Assembly (NCBI RefSeq): GCF_016861565.1
Contig: NZ_BOLK01000002.1
Location: 186,001-250,000 of the forward strand
Length of the DNA: 64,000 bases
Reading direction: 5' to 3'
Origin: Secundilactobacillus yichangensis
Lineage (GTDB): Bacteria; Bacillota; Bacilli; Lactobacillales; Lactobacillaceae
Shown here one piece after another: positions 18,550-27,344 of this stretch. Positions within the stretch are counted from its first letter, which is position 1. Each line of letters opens with the position of its first letter. The position numbers and the translations under genes were made by a program. Under the pieces are notes generated by a model, which was not told the DNA's origin, did no database searches, and saw only the letters and a list, made by a program, of their open reading frames with translations.

Positions 18550-19578
18550 TTAAACCGTTGGAATAAACAAGTTACCCAAGGTTGCGGCCATCATGGCCTT
18601 GATGGAGTGCATCCGGTTTTCAGCTTCTTCAAACTGACGCGCATACTTGCTGCGGAAGACTTCATCCGTAATTTCCATTTCAGTCAAACCGTACTTTTCT
18701 TCAATCTCTTTACCGTAATCAGTGGTTGTATCATGGAATGCTGGCAGACAGTGCATCACGATCAATTGATCATCAGGTGTACCCGTCTTCTTCAACGCTG
18801 CCATGTTCACTTGATATGGCTTCAGCAGATTAATCCGTTCCTGCCAGTTATTCTCACCCATGGATACCCAAACGTCCGTGTAAACGATATTTGAGCCCTT
18901 CAAGCCTTCATCAAGATCATCAGTGATCAGTAGCTTAGCGCCTGAATCCTTGGCAAAACCATTGGCGATGTCCTGAATCTCCTGCTCTGGATGTAATTCA
19001 TTCGGTGCCACGATGTGAACATTTACTCCGAGGATTGCTCCGGTAACGAGTAAGGAATTAGCCATGTTGTTACGACCGTCACCCATATAAGTCAACGTCA
19101 AGCCCTTCAGGTGACCAAAGTTTTCCTTCACCGTCATGAAGTCAGCCAGCATCTGAGTTGGGTGCCATTCATCAGTTAAACCGTTCCAAACGGGAACCCC
19201 TGAAAATTCAGCTAACTGTTCAACCACGTGCTGGCTGAAGCCCCGGAATTCGATGCCGTCAAACATGCTGCCAAGTACCTTAGCTGTGTCTTCAACCGAT
19301 TCTTTTTTACCTAGCTGAATGTCGTTGGCCCCTAAAAATTCTGGGTGGGCACCAAGGTCAATCGCTGCAGTGGTAAAAGCTGAACGAGTCCGGGTCGAAT
19401 TCTTTTCAAATAGTAACGCAATGTTCTTACCTTCTAGGTAATGATGCGGAATGCCCGCTTTTTTAAGGGCTTTCAAATGCAGTCCAAAATCAACTAAATA
19501 ATTTAATTCAGCGGCACTAAAATCTTTTTCGGCCAGCACTGACCGTCCTTGAAAAACGCTATTTTTAAAGTCTGTCAT
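18550..19578 (-). CDS. arcB: Ornithine carbamoyltransferase, catabolic
   Basis: Converts citrulline and phosphate to ornithine and carbamoyl phosphate. Carbamoyl-phosphate loop STRTR is at residues 61-65; HxxQ-type DEWHPTQ lies near 139-145 and HCLPAFHD near 275. At 342 aa it has the standard catabolic length. It begins 22 nt after arcA, and context (no biosynthetic arg genes here) supports the catabolic role. Confidence 0.96.
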   Translation of the reverse strand: MTDFKNSVFQGRSVLAEKDFSAAELNYLVDFGLHLKALKKAGIPHHYLEGKNIALLFEKNSTRTRSAFTTAAIDLGAHPEFLGANDIQLGKKESVEDTAKVLGSMFDGIEFRGFSQHVVEQLAEFSGVPVWNGLTDEWHPTQMLADFMTVKENFGHLKGLTLTYMGDGRNNMANSLLVTGAILGVNVHIVAPNELHPEQEIQDIANGFAKDSGAKLLITDDLDEGLKGSNIVYTDVWVSMGENNWQERINLLKPYQVNMAALKKTGTPDDQLIVMHCLPAFHDTTTDYGKEIEEKYGLTEMEITDEVFRSKYARQFEEAENRMHSIKAMMAATLGNLFIPTV

Positions 19579-19600
19579 AGTAATAGCTCCTTTTTTTAGG

Positions 19601-20836
19601 TTATAGATCTTCTCGTACCAGCGGCATACTCATGCATCTTGGACCACCACGTCCACGTGAAAGCTCGCTTGAGAGAACTTCCAGAACTTTGAGCCCATGG
19701 TCACGAAGTACCTGATTTGATACGTAATTTCTATTATAGGTGACTACAACGCCTGGTGCAATTGCCAATGTGTTAGAACCGTCATTCCACTGTTCACGGT
19801 CAGCAATCAATGGATCACCACCACCAGTCGGAATTAAATCGATTTCATCAAGGTTAAGAACGTCTTTCAAGACTTGTTTTAAATCTAGATGATGGTCAAC
19901 GTGCAGTTCACCGTCTTTATCTTCAGTAATGGTCCACGTATCAATTTGACCGCCCTCACCCAAAATTCCCGGATGAACCGTAAATTGATCGTGATTAATC
20001 ATTGTGAAAACCGTGTCTAAGTGCATCATCGCGTGATTATGCGGAATCCGAATTGCCAGCACTTTTTCAAAGCCGCTCTTGTGTTCGAATAATCTGCGGG
20101 CAATATCTTCAATCGCGTGAGCCGATGTCCGTTCCGATACCCCAATAGCGATGACGGTATCGCTAAGGACTAACTCATCGCCACCTTCAATTCTGCCTGG
20201 CTGATCACGGTCACGCCAAACGTGCAGGCCCTGGTTAGCAAACCTTGGATGATAGTTGATAATCGTTTCCATAAAGAATGATTCACGTTGCCTAGCAGGG
20301 AAAGTCATGTGGTTGATACTCAGGCCATCGCCTAACGAAGCAGCCGGATCACGGGTGAAATACAAGTTAGGCATCGGGTCCATGAAAAATGGGTAATCTT
20401 GTTCTTCCGCTGCGCTCACTAAGTCCCGCGGCACAAAATCTAACTCATTTTTCCGTACACCGGCCATGATTTTAACAATCATCTCAGTGGTTGTCATGCT
20501 GGATAAATAATCCTTTAATACATGGTGAATCATCCCAGCTGCATAGCCGGATTCAACCAGCATTTTGTCTAGGAAGGCGGCCTTTACATCTGATCCGCCA
20601 GCATCTAATGCTTCCACCACTAGCTTTTCGAGATACAGCACTTCAACACCGTTATCCCTTAAGGTATCTGCAAAATTATCGTGTTCTTTTTGAGCAATGG
20701 GTAGGTAAGGAATGTCATCAAACAAGAGCCTTGGCATCATTTCAGGGGTAAAGTTTTCAACTTCGGCACCTGGTCGTTTTAACATTACAACGTCTAACTT
20801 GCCGATTTCTGATGTCACATGAATTGGTTTTGTCAT
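19601..20836 (-). CDS. arcA: Arginine deiminase
   Basis: Hydrolyses arginine to citrulline and ammonia. Guanidino-modifying enzyme motifs are present: [28 protein letters not shown] and the catalytic Cys401 in [10 protein letters not shown] near the C-terminus. At 411 aa it is of usual length. The ATG has AGGAGG at good spacing. It is the first gene of arcABC; the upstream region carries a cre-like box and repeated CTGCATATT elements. Confidence 0.97.
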   Translation of the reverse strand: MTKPIHVTSEIGKLDVVMLKRPGAEVENFTPEMMPRLLFDDIPYLPIAQKEHDNFADTLRDNGVEVLYLEKLVVEALDAGGSDVKAAFLDKMLVESGYAAGMIHHVLKDYLSSMTTTEMIVKIMAGVRKNELDFVPRDLVSAAEEQDYPFFMDPMPNLYFTRDPAASLGDGLSINHMTFPARQRESFFMETIINYHPRFANQGLHVWRDRDQPGRIEGGDELVLSDTVIAIGVSERTSAHAIEDIARRLFEHKSGFEKVLAIRIPHNHAMMHLDTVFTMINHDQFTVHPGILGEGGQIDTWTITEDKDGELHVDHHLDLKQVLKDVLNLDEIDLIPTGGGDPLIADREQWNDGSNTLAIAPGVVVTYNRNYVSNQVLRDHGLKVLEVLSSELSRGRGGPRCMSMPLVREDL

Positions 20837-20883
20837 GGTAGTTACCTCCTATCTCTTTTGGACATCTTAATCATAAAATTTAT

Positions 20884-20897
20884 AGCAATCGCTTTCA
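20884..20897 (-). promoter_or_regulatory. cre-like box at arcA
   Basis: Minus strand TGAAAGCGATTGCT has the perfect left arm TGAAAGCG and two deviations in the right arm. It abuts the -10 box, so binding of CcpA would repress. Carbon repression of arginine deiminase operons is well known; this site is inferred. Confidence 0.5.
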
Positions 20898-20946
20898 TCG
20901 AATGCTTCACAGTTAGAATGCCAAGAATTTCACATTTTGAACCTCA

Positions 20947-20974
20947 TCTGCATATTGACAAAAAAATATGCAGA
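20947..20974. repeat. Inverted repeat TCTGCATATT-8-AATATGCAGA
   Basis: Perfect 10-bp arms (20947-20956 and 20965-20974) around an A-rich 8-nt spacer. A third copy in direct orientation is at 21020-21029. Arms and phasing look like an operator for a dimeric regulator (ArgR- or ArcR-type), not a terminator, since no T tract follows. Confidence 0.7.
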
Positions 20975-21019
20975 AAATTCGGGTAATTTAAGCTAACATC
21001 GCTTAAATATACACTGTTT

Positions 21020-21029
21020 TCTGCATATT
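21020..21029 (+). repeat. Third copy of TCTGCATATT
   Basis: Identical decamer to the left arm at 20947-20956, 73 nt away (about seven helical turns). A partial inverted partner AATATG follows at about 21043. Confidence 0.6.
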
Positions 21030-21135
21030 ATTAGATTATTAAAATATGATTAAATGTTTATCACCGTTAATATTTGCTTTAATATAAGGGTAATTCGCAT
21101 TTTTAACAATTTAAATTCATATTTAGTTCACATTT

Positions 21136-22155
21136 TTATTGTATATCAGGTTGAATGTGATTTACACTATCCCGTGTCATCAGTTCCAGGGGTAACTGCT
21201 TATCCTGATGTGGTAATCTCGGATTATTCAATCGTTCGATCAGCAGCTCAGTGGCAACCTGCCCCATTTCAAAAGCGGGTTGATGAATCGAAGTTAACTT
21301 AGGGGTAATAAAATTAGCTAGATCAATATCGTCATAACCCATGATGGAAAGATCATTCGGAATCTTTAGTCCCCGTTCTTGGACACCGCGGTAAAGGCCA
21401 ATAGCCATTTCATCGTTGATACAGAAAACGGCAGTTGGCTTTTTCGCCAGTACGTCAGCGGTCGCGTCATACCCGCCAAGTTTGGTCATTGACGTCTGTA
21501 CCACCATATCATCAGGTAACGTTAATCGGTACTTAGCCATACCAGCCCGAAAGCCGCTGATTCGCTGTTGAATATTGTGAGTAATATCTTCGCCTACTAC
21601 CACCGCAATTCGGCGATGACCCCGAGACAGTAAGTAATTAGCGGCCATTTGACCGCCCTTGTAATCATCGACCCAAACTCGGTCACCAATCTGAGCATCG
21701 TTTTGATCGAACAGCAAATATGGAATGCCATTTCGGGTCAGAATCCGGTCAATATCATTGGCGTCGAGTGTCGCGCTCGCAATGATTAAACCGTTAGCAG
21801 CCCGTTTAATCAGCTCTTCAATGTACATACTCTGCAGTTTCTGATTCTGATTGGCATCGAAAATAATTGGTACAAAATGATGCGTTTGTGAGGCTTGCTG
21901 AATTCCCTTAATAAACATACTGAAGAAGGGATTTGCCAAATTTGGCACTAAAACACCAATGGTTTGGGTAGACCCCATAATCAAATTACGGGCGTTATAA
22001 TCAGGAACGTATCCTAGTTTTTCCTGTAATTTAAGAACGCGATCCCTTGTATCACTGCTAAACCGCTCACCCTTACCGTTTAAAATTTGCGATACAGTAG
22101 TTACTGATACCCCAGCAGCTTCGGCTAGATCCCTAATTGTCACTTTTTGTGCCAC
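21136..22155 (-). CDS. LacI/GalR family transcription regulator
   Basis: DNA-binding HTH with VTIRDLAEAAGVSVTTVSQILNGK at residues 4-27, hinge, then a periplasmic-binding-protein-like effector domain beginning TIGVLVPNLANPFFS (about 64-78). The 339-aa length is standard. The ligand cannot be assigned, though the NPFFS...DANQN...IIAS pattern is RbsR-like. It is separated from arcA by about 300 nt and from the aldo/keto reductase gene by a hairpin, so it may act elsewhere. Sharing LacI-type operators with CcpA-like boxes nearby is possible but unproven. Confidence 0.9.
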   Translation of the reverse strand: MAQKVTIRDLAEAAGVSVTTVSQILNGKGERFSSDTRDRVLKLQEKLGYVPDYNARNLIMGSTQTIGVLVPNLANPFFSMFIKGIQQASQTHHFVPIIFDANQNQKLQSMYIEELIKRAANGLIIASATLDANDIDRILTRNGIPYLLFDQNDAQIGDRVWVDDYKGGQMAANYLLSRGHRRIAVVVGEDITHNIQQRISGFRAGMAKYRLTLPDDMVVQTSMTKLGGYDATADVLAKKPTAVFCINDEMAIGLYRGVQERGLKIPNDLSIMGYDDIDLANFITPKLTSIHQPAFEMGQVATELLIERLNNPRLPHQDKQLPLELMTRDSVNHIQPDIQ

Positions 22156-22237
22156 GACGTCCTCCTCACTGCAACCTGGTTGAATTAAAGCGGTTGCCCG
22201 GCTTACTCAGGTTGTCCTGAAACGCTATGTACTAAAT

Positions 22238-22267
22238 CCCCCATTTCAAGTTACTTTGAAATGGGGG
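22238..22267 (-). terminator. Hairpin after the aldo/keto reductase gene
   Basis: Perfect 12-bp stem (22238-22249 with 22256-22267) with a 6-nt loop, 14 nt after the stop. The sequence after the stem on the minus strand is ATTTAG rather than a clean T run, so termination may be incomplete. Confidence 0.65.
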
Positions 22268-22280
22268 AAAAACTATTTTA

Positions 22281-23273
22281 TTAGCCCTTAATAATTGAAT
22301 CGATTTTTTCTATTTCGTCAGCTGAGAAACGAATGTTTTGAACGGCCTTCAAATTATCCTCCAAGTGAGAAACTTTTGAAGCACCGGTAACAACACTCAC
22401 AACCACTGGATCCTTTAGTAACCAGGCTAATGACATTTGTGCCATGGTTTGGTCACGGTTCTTAGCAATTTCATTAAGCTGATTCAACTTTTCCGTTAAC
22501 TTCGCCCGGCCCTGATCCATAACATCGGTACTGCTCCAGTGAATCTGGAAGTCTTCTGGAATACCGCCTAAATACCGGTTAGTCAATAAGCCTTCAGCTA
22601 AGGGTCCATAGGCCACCATCCCAAGATTATTTTCCTTGAGCGTATCCAAAACCCCGTCATCTTCAACTTCTCGGTTCAGCATGTTGTATGATAGCTGATT
22701 AACGACAAACGGCGTGTGTAATTCCTTAAAAATCTTCATTATGGCCTTGGTTTGAGCATTATTGTAGTTTGAAATACCAATGTATAGTGCTTTACCAGAA
22801 CGCACAATGCTGTCTAGTGCTTCAGCGGTTTCTGCAGGATCCGTGTTTGGATCAAAGCGGTGGCTGTAATAAATGTCAACGTAGTCTAAGCCCATCCGCT
22901 TTAAGCTGCCATCCAGCGCATTGATCAGCGTCTTGCGGGAACTCATTTGACCGTATGGCCCCGGCCACATGTGATAACCGGCCTTGGTTGTGATCACCAG
23001 TTCATCACGGTAAGGCTTTAAGTTAGCCTGATAAACTTGACCAAATAACCGTTCTGCAGCACCTGAACCCGGACCGTAGTTATAAGCCAGATCAAAACTG
23101 AAAATACCGCTATCAAAGGCCTTTAAAATTACCTTTTCACTGTCTGAATAGTTGGCTTCATCTCCGAAGCTGTGCCACATACCAAAGGACACTGCAGGTA
23201 ACTGCAAGCCCTTGTTGCCAGCACGGCGAACGGGCATTCTGCCATCGTAACGATTTTCATCCGCTGCATACAT
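22281..23273 (-). CDS. Aldo/keto reductase (YghZ/AKR14-like)
   Basis: NADPH-dependent carbonyl reductase. Catalytic tetrad visible as Asp61, Tyr66 (FDLAYNYG), Lys97 (TKAGY) and His138 (YSHRFD). YGPGSGAAERLFG and GYHMWPGPYG are typical of the YghZ group, which reduces small aldehydes such as L-glyceraldehyde 3-phosphate or methylglyoxal. The frame runs to 23312, but the ATG at 23273 has AAGGAG upstream and begins MYAADENRYDGRMPVRR, the family N-terminus. Length 330 aa, normal. Substrate inferred only. Confidence 0.88.
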   Translation of the reverse strand: MYAADENRYDGRMPVRRAGNKGLQLPAVSFGMWHSFGDEANYSDSEKVILKAFDSGIFSFDLAYNYGPGSGAAERLFGQVYQANLKPYRDELVITTKAGYHMWPGPYGQMSSRKTLINALDGSLKRMGLDYVDIYYSHRFDPNTDPAETAEALDSIVRSGKALYIGISNYNNAQTKAIMKIFKELHTPFVVNQLSYNMLNREVEDDGVLDTLKENNLGMVAYGPLAEGLLTNRYLGGIPEDFQIHWSSTDVMDQGRAKLTEKLNQLNEIAKNRDQTMAQMSLAWLLKDPVVVSVVTGASKVSHLEDNLKAVQNIRFSADEIEKIDSIIKG

Positions 23274-23394
23274 ATTAATGATTCTCCTTCTCTTATGATT
23301 GGTACATATCAATTTTAAGAGGAGAATAACACCCGGTCAAGGGGAAAACCATGTGAATCCACCTACAGCGTTGAGAATCCTAACAGATTCAAGT

Positions 23395-24300
23395 TTACGA
23401 TCGCAAACTCAGCTTAACTGCATCACTCACGTGCCCGCCAGATTGCTTCAGTAACGCTTTAGCTTCGGCAATTGTTCCCTTGGTTTCAATCAGTAAGATG
23501 GCCAAGGGAACGTTATTATCGGCTCGGTCCAGTGCCCTTTCAGCAGCCAAGGTTGAAGTCTGAGTTGCAGCCGCAATAATCCGTTTTGCCCGTCGATTCG
23601 TCTTTTCATTTGTCGGCATAACATTAATCATGAGGTTTTGATAAACTTTCCCGGAACGAATCATAATGCCACTAGAGACCATATTCAAAACCATCTTTTG
23701 AGAAGTCCCGGCTTTCATGAGCGTAGCACCAGTAATCACTTCTGGACCAACGATTGGGCAAATCGCCACGTCAGCGTAATGTTCCAACGGACTATCAATG
23801 ACACAGGCCACCGCAATGGCCAGTGCCCCGACCTGCTTAGCATAGTGCAGTGCTTCAACCGTATAAGGCGTTGCACCACTGGCGGCAATTCCTATGACGA
23901 TGTCTTTTTTATTTAAATGAACCTTTTTCAAATCAATTTCCGCTGCTTCAGTGGAATCTTCGACGCCTTCCAAAGTATGAAACATCGCTTCTGGTCCCCC
24001 AGCGATAATGCCAAAAGTTTGGGATTCCTCCAATCCATAAGTCGGTCGCAGCTCAGTGGCATCCAAAACACCTAATCGGCCAGAAGTCCCTGCACCAATG
24101 TAAATCAGTCGACCACCAGTATCAAACCGCTTTGTCGCTAAATTAATGGCCTTCGAAATTTGTGGCAGCTGTTTTTGAACTGATCGCGCAACGCGTTGAT
24201 CCTCACGGTTAATGATTTCTACCATATCATCCGTATCAACCTGGTCAATATGGGTCGAATGGCGATTACGCTGTTCAGTTAATAAATCTTCAAAATTCAT
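23395..24300 (-). CDS. murQ: N-acetylmuramic acid 6-phosphate etherase
   Basis: Cleaves the D-lactyl ether of MurNAc-6-P to give GlcNAc-6-P and lactate in cell wall recycling. SIS fold; YIGAGTSGRLGVLDATELRPT is diagnostic, with IAGG...A...EGVEDS and GITGATLMKAGTSQK-like segments following. The frame continues upstream to 24348, but GGAGG 7 nt before the ATG at 24300 gives MNFEDLL... and a 301-aa product, the normal size. A MurNAc phosphotransferase (MurP) gene is not in the window. A perfect cre box and promoter precede it. Confidence 0.95.
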   Translation of the reverse strand: MNFEDLLTEQRNRHSTHIDQVDTDDMVEIINREDQRVARSVQKQLPQISKAINLATKRFDTGGRLIYIGAGTSGRLGVLDATELRPTYGLEESQTFGIIAGGPEAMFHTLEGVEDSTEAAEIDLKKVHLNKKDIVIGIAASGATPYTVEALHYAKQVGALAIAVACVIDSPLEHYADVAICPIVGPEVITGATLMKAGTSQKMVLNMVSSGIMIRSGKVYQNLMINVMPTNEKTNRRAKRIIAAATQTSTLAAERALDRADNNVPLAILLIETKGTIAEAKALLKQSGGHVSDAVKLSLRS

Positions 24301-24355
24301 TTCAAATCCTCCATTTTCATAAAATGCTCCTGAGGTGGAAAAGACCATTTATATT

Positions 24356-24369
24356 TGTTATCGCTTTCA
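24356..24369 (-). promoter_or_regulatory. cre box of murQ
   Basis: Minus strand TGAAAGCGATAACA fits the CcpA consensus at every position. It lies 15 nt downstream of the -10 box and about 56 nt before the murQ ATG, a repressing position. Confidence 0.75.
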
Positions 24370-24383
24370 TTTCTTACTATTCA

Positions 24384-24412
24384 GGTATATCATGTTTCAA
24401 TGAAAATTTCAA
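24384..24412 (-). promoter_or_regulatory. murQ promoter
   Basis: Minus strand TTGAAA (24407-24412), 17-nt spacer, TATACC (24384-24389) with TGn extension. Confidence 0.65.
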
Positions 24413-24518
24413 ATTAATTCCGATTGTCGGCTTATTTTTTCATGTTTTATTGAAAATTTGGAGACGATAAGTAATTTCCTTTGTAAGCGATAATATATTT
24501 ATTGGGTTTGAAATACAC

Positions 24519-24565
24519 CAAAAAAGCTAACTTGTCAGCTGATTGGGCCGATGAGTTAGCTTTTT
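24519..24565 (-). terminator. Terminator of the oppA-like gene
   Basis: A 12-bp stem (24521-24532 with 24554-24565) has a 21-nt loop and A/T tracts on both sides, 15 nt after the stop. Confidence 0.85.
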
Positions 24566-24579
24566 ACTGAATCTAATCT

Positions 24580-26223
24580 TTATTTAGTAATGTAGATACT
24601 CTTTAAACCGCGGCTCATTCCAGCTGGGTTCCAAACGTAACCATGGACGTTCGGCCGCCAAAGTTCAGTCGTAGATGGCTGATACAGCGGAATAACACCT
24701 TGATCCTTCATTAGGACTTTTTCGGCATTAACCAAGTCTTCATAACGCCGTTGCTGATTATTGGCATCAGTCGTTTGAGAGGCATTAATCAATTTATCAT
24801 ATTGACGGTTCGACCAATTACCGTTGTTAGTTGGATTGTTGGATTCCTGCAGACTCAAGAAGTTGATTGGATCCGCAAAATCGGCGCCCCACATTGAAAC
24901 AACCAGGTCAAAATTACCATTGGATGACCGGGCCAAACGGTTCTTATATGGCACATTATCAATGTTAACTTTCAGGCCAGGCAGTTTTTCAAACTGGTCT
25001 TGAAGATACTGAGTCGTGGTCTTCGCCTGATCAGTATCATCACTTAAAAGCGTCAATGTCAGTTTCTTTTGACCCGTTTCTTTTAATCCTTGAGCCCAAA
25101 GCTTTTTGGCGTTGCTGGCATTATAAGTCACACCGGATTTAACGTAAGCATCCATTGCAAAATCAGCCTTCGTTTTCGGATTCCGAGTAAGATTGGTTGA
25201 AACGAACCCCTTTGGCGCGGTGGAACCGTCTCGCAGCACCTTGGTTGCCAGTGCCTGCTTATTCACGATTTGAGAAAGTGCCTGGCGAATTTTAACGTTT
25301 TGCAGTGCTTTATTTCGCTTTTGGTTCATTTGCAGGTACATCATCGAGCCGCCTTCGAACTTCTTGAAGCCCTTACTCTTTTGGTAATTAGCGACTTGAG
25401 TTCCAGTCAGTGGCGTCACGTCAAGCTTATTTTGGTTGTACAAGTTCAACCCAGTACTTGGGCTCTTGACAACCTGGTATTTAATTTGGCTTAAATGAAC
25501 GTGCTTTTTATCCCAGTAATTAGGATTCTTCTTCAAACTCCAAGTATTATTCGTACCGTTCCAACCAGTCGCCTTAAACGGCCCGTTGTTGGAGACGTTT
25601 TGGCTGTTGTTACCATACGATTTACCGTATTTTTCAACGGCAGACTGCTGTTCAGGGAAGAACGTTGGAAACGCCAGTAAAAGCTTGAAATAAGGTACTG
25701 GCCGGCTTAACGTCACCACCAGCTTGTCCTTACTTGGAGCAGCAATGCCCAATTCCTTAGGACTCATCTTGCCCTTTTGAATGGCACTAAAGTTCTTAAT
25801 CCCGTTAAACAAGTAGGCGTAGTTAGCAGCAGTCTTTGGGTCAGCCGTTCTCCGCCAAGAATAAACGAAGTCTTGGGCCGTTACCGGTTTGCCATCACTC
25901 CACTTATCGTTGTTACGAAGGTTAAACGTATAGGTTAACCCGTCCTTTGAGACCTGCGTCTTAGTTGCTAACGCGTTTTCAATCTTCGAATGGTTACCTA
26001 ACCGGTAAAGCCCTTCATTCGTTGCATACAGAGTCGTTAAACTCACTGATTCAGACGCAGCTGAATTATCTAGGGTTGAAATCGTATCGGAAGTGCTAAG
26101 ATTCAGCACCTGCTTGTTTGCCATCTGCTGATCACTGTTACTAGACTTCGACGAACCGCAGGCAGCAAGCGTCAATGCCAGCGCAATGCTACCAATACCA
26201 ACCAAGAATTTTTTTAATGTCAT
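24580..26223 (-). CDS. Orphan OppA-type peptide-binding lipoprotein
   Basis: Extracytoplasmic solute-binding protein, family 5. The lipobox LAAC places the lipidated Cys at residue 22 after a KK-hydrophobic signal. The mature protein shows the family pattern: NEGLYRLG, WSDGKPVTAQDFVYSWRR, NNGPFKATGWN, and ADPINFL near the C-terminus. The length of 547 aa is usual. No permease or ATPase genes are adjacent, so it must share an Opp transporter encoded elsewhere. Its position beside murQ and the murein-dipeptide operon makes a murein-peptide ligand (as with MppA) possible; that is inference. Confidence 0.92.
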   Translation of the reverse strand: MTLKKFLVGIGSIALALTLAACGSSKSSNSDQQMANKQVLNLSTSDTISTLDNSAASESVSLTTLYATNEGLYRLGNHSKIENALATKTQVSKDGLTYTFNLRNNDKWSDGKPVTAQDFVYSWRRTADPKTAANYAYLFNGIKNFSAIQKGKMSPKELGIAAPSKDKLVVTLSRPVPYFKLLLAFPTFFPEQQSAVEKYGKSYGNNSQNVSNNGPFKATGWNGTNNTWSLKKNPNYWDKKHVHLSQIKYQVVKSPSTGLNLYNQNKLDVTPLTGTQVANYQKSKGFKKFEGGSMMYLQMNQKRNKALQNVKIRQALSQIVNKQALATKVLRDGSTAPKGFVSTNLTRNPKTKADFAMDAYVKSGVTYNASNAKKLWAQGLKETGQKKLTLTLLSDDTDQAKTTTQYLQDQFEKLPGLKVNIDNVPYKNRLARSSNGNFDLVVSMWGADFADPINFLSLQESNNPTNNGNWSNRQYDKLINASQTTDANNQQRRYEDLVNAEKVLMKDQGVIPLYQPSTTELWRPNVHGYVWNPAGMSRGLKSIYITK

Positions 26224-26322
26224 GATGCTAACTCTCCATCTCTAGTCTGAAATTTTTCCAGCCTTAATAAACTTCATTATTTCGACAAGTCATCTATCGG
26301 CACCAATTATTACATGAAAGCG

Positions 26323-27285
26323 TTACTGAATAAACAGCTTCCCCACACTCTGTTCGGAATAAATTCGCCGAATTGCTTGTCCCATTAAGTTGCCAACCGA
26401 AATAATCTCCAGTTTATCAAATTGTTTTGATTCTGGCATCTGAATCGAATCAGTGACGATTACCTTTTTTAATGGTGAGTCCTTCATTTGAGTAACGGCA
26501 TTCTTACTAAACACCGGGTGGGTAGCTACGGCATAAATATCGTTTGCACCCGCATTCTTCAATGTTTGTGCTGAAATTGAGATTCGGACAGCCGTATCAA
26601 TAATATCATCCACTAAAATAGCGTTTTTACCTTTAACAGAACCAATCACCGCCTCCGCAGAAGTCGTTGATTTATCGGGGTCTCGATTATCGATAATGGC
26701 CAGCGGCGCGTGCAAGAGGTCCGCCATTCGGCGAGCTTTTGAAACCCCCGCATGATCGGGTGAAACAACCACCAAATTATCCGTTAAGCCACGGTCAATG
26801 AAATACCCCGCCAATAGCGGTGTTGCTTCCAAATGATCCATGGGAATATCAAAGAAGCCCTGCAGTTGAGCAGCATGTAAATCAAGTGTAACGACCCGGT
26901 TAACCCCATCGTCTTCTAGCAACGATGCAATCAGCTTGGCCGTAATCGGTTCCCGAGAACGTGCTTTACGGTCAGCACGGGAATACCCGTAATAAGGAAT
27001 GACTACCGTAATGGAATGGGCGCTGGCACGACGAACGGCATCCACCATGATCAGCAGCTCCATCAGATTGGTATTGACCGGATCTGAAACCGACTGAATC
27101 AAGAAAATGTCGTCGCCACGAATACTTTCATCCACCGTAATTGAAATTTCACCATCGCTAAAATGTTTAACTGTTGCCTTTCCCAACTCGACACCAGCTG
27201 CTGAAGCAATCTTCTCTGCTAACGGCTGGTTTGAATTTAACGCAAACATCTTTAATGGATGTTTAGTTTCACTCTGATTTGGCAT
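26323..27285 (-). CDS. prs: Divergent PRPP synthetase paralogue
   Basis: Ribose-phosphate pyrophosphokinase fold, class I, 320 aa. The front half is well conserved ([40 protein letters not shown]). The catalytic parts are not: the flexible-loop Lys and Arg of IIDKRRP are Asn200 and Asp202 here (IIDNRDP), and the PRPP loop DDIIDTAGT reads DDIIDTAVR (Val233, Arg234). It may be an impaired or regulatory subunit, with an active Prs encoded elsewhere; the homology call is firm, activity is doubtful. I choose the ATG at 27285 with GGAGG 6 nt upstream. It follows recD2 by about 60 nt with no terminator between. Confidence 0.85.
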   Translation of the reverse strand: MPNQSETKHPLKMFALNSNQPLAEKIASAAGVELGKATVKHFSDGEISITVDESIRGDDIFLIQSVSDPVNTNLMELLIMVDAVRRASAHSITVVIPYYGYSRADRKARSREPITAKLIASLLEDDGVNRVVTLDLHAAQLQGFFDIPMDHLEATPLLAGYFIDRGLTDNLVVVSPDHAGVSKARRMADLLHAPLAIIDNRDPDKSTTSAEAVIGSVKGKNAILVDDIIDTAVRISISAQTLKNAGANDIYAVATHPVFSKNAVTQMKDSPLKKVIVTDSIQMPESKQFDKLEIISVGNLMGQAIRRIYSEQSVGKLFIQ

Positions 27286-27344
27286 GTTTTTCCTCCACAA
27301 TCTAAATTATCGACTAAACCACTTAACCAAATAGTACACTATCA

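Larger units (their letters stand above)
20837..21135 (-). promoter_or_regulatory. arcA control region (299-nt gap)
   Basis: The gap between arcA and the LacI-family gene holds no open frame I can support. Seen on the minus strand: a TATAAA-like -10 (20879-20884) with no good -35, as expected for an activated promoter; the adjacent cre-like box; and upstream of these, three copies of TCTGCATATT in direct and inverted orientation (listed separately). No clear terminator for the LacI gene is visible. Confidence 0.6.

Noticed and set aside
18406-18894. 162-codon plus-strand open frame
   Set aside because: It runs antisense across arcC, the intergenic hairpin and arcB with no SD or recognisable domain.
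20965-20982. Classical ArgR box (TNTGAATWWWWATTCANW) in the arcA region
   Set aside because: TATGCAGAAAATTC resembles it, but the two halves are one base out of register, so I list only the observed inverted repeat.
26311-26324. cre-like TGAAAGCGTTACTG
   Set aside because: Only the left arm matches, and it lies about 90 bp upstream of the oppA-like start without a clear promoter relation.
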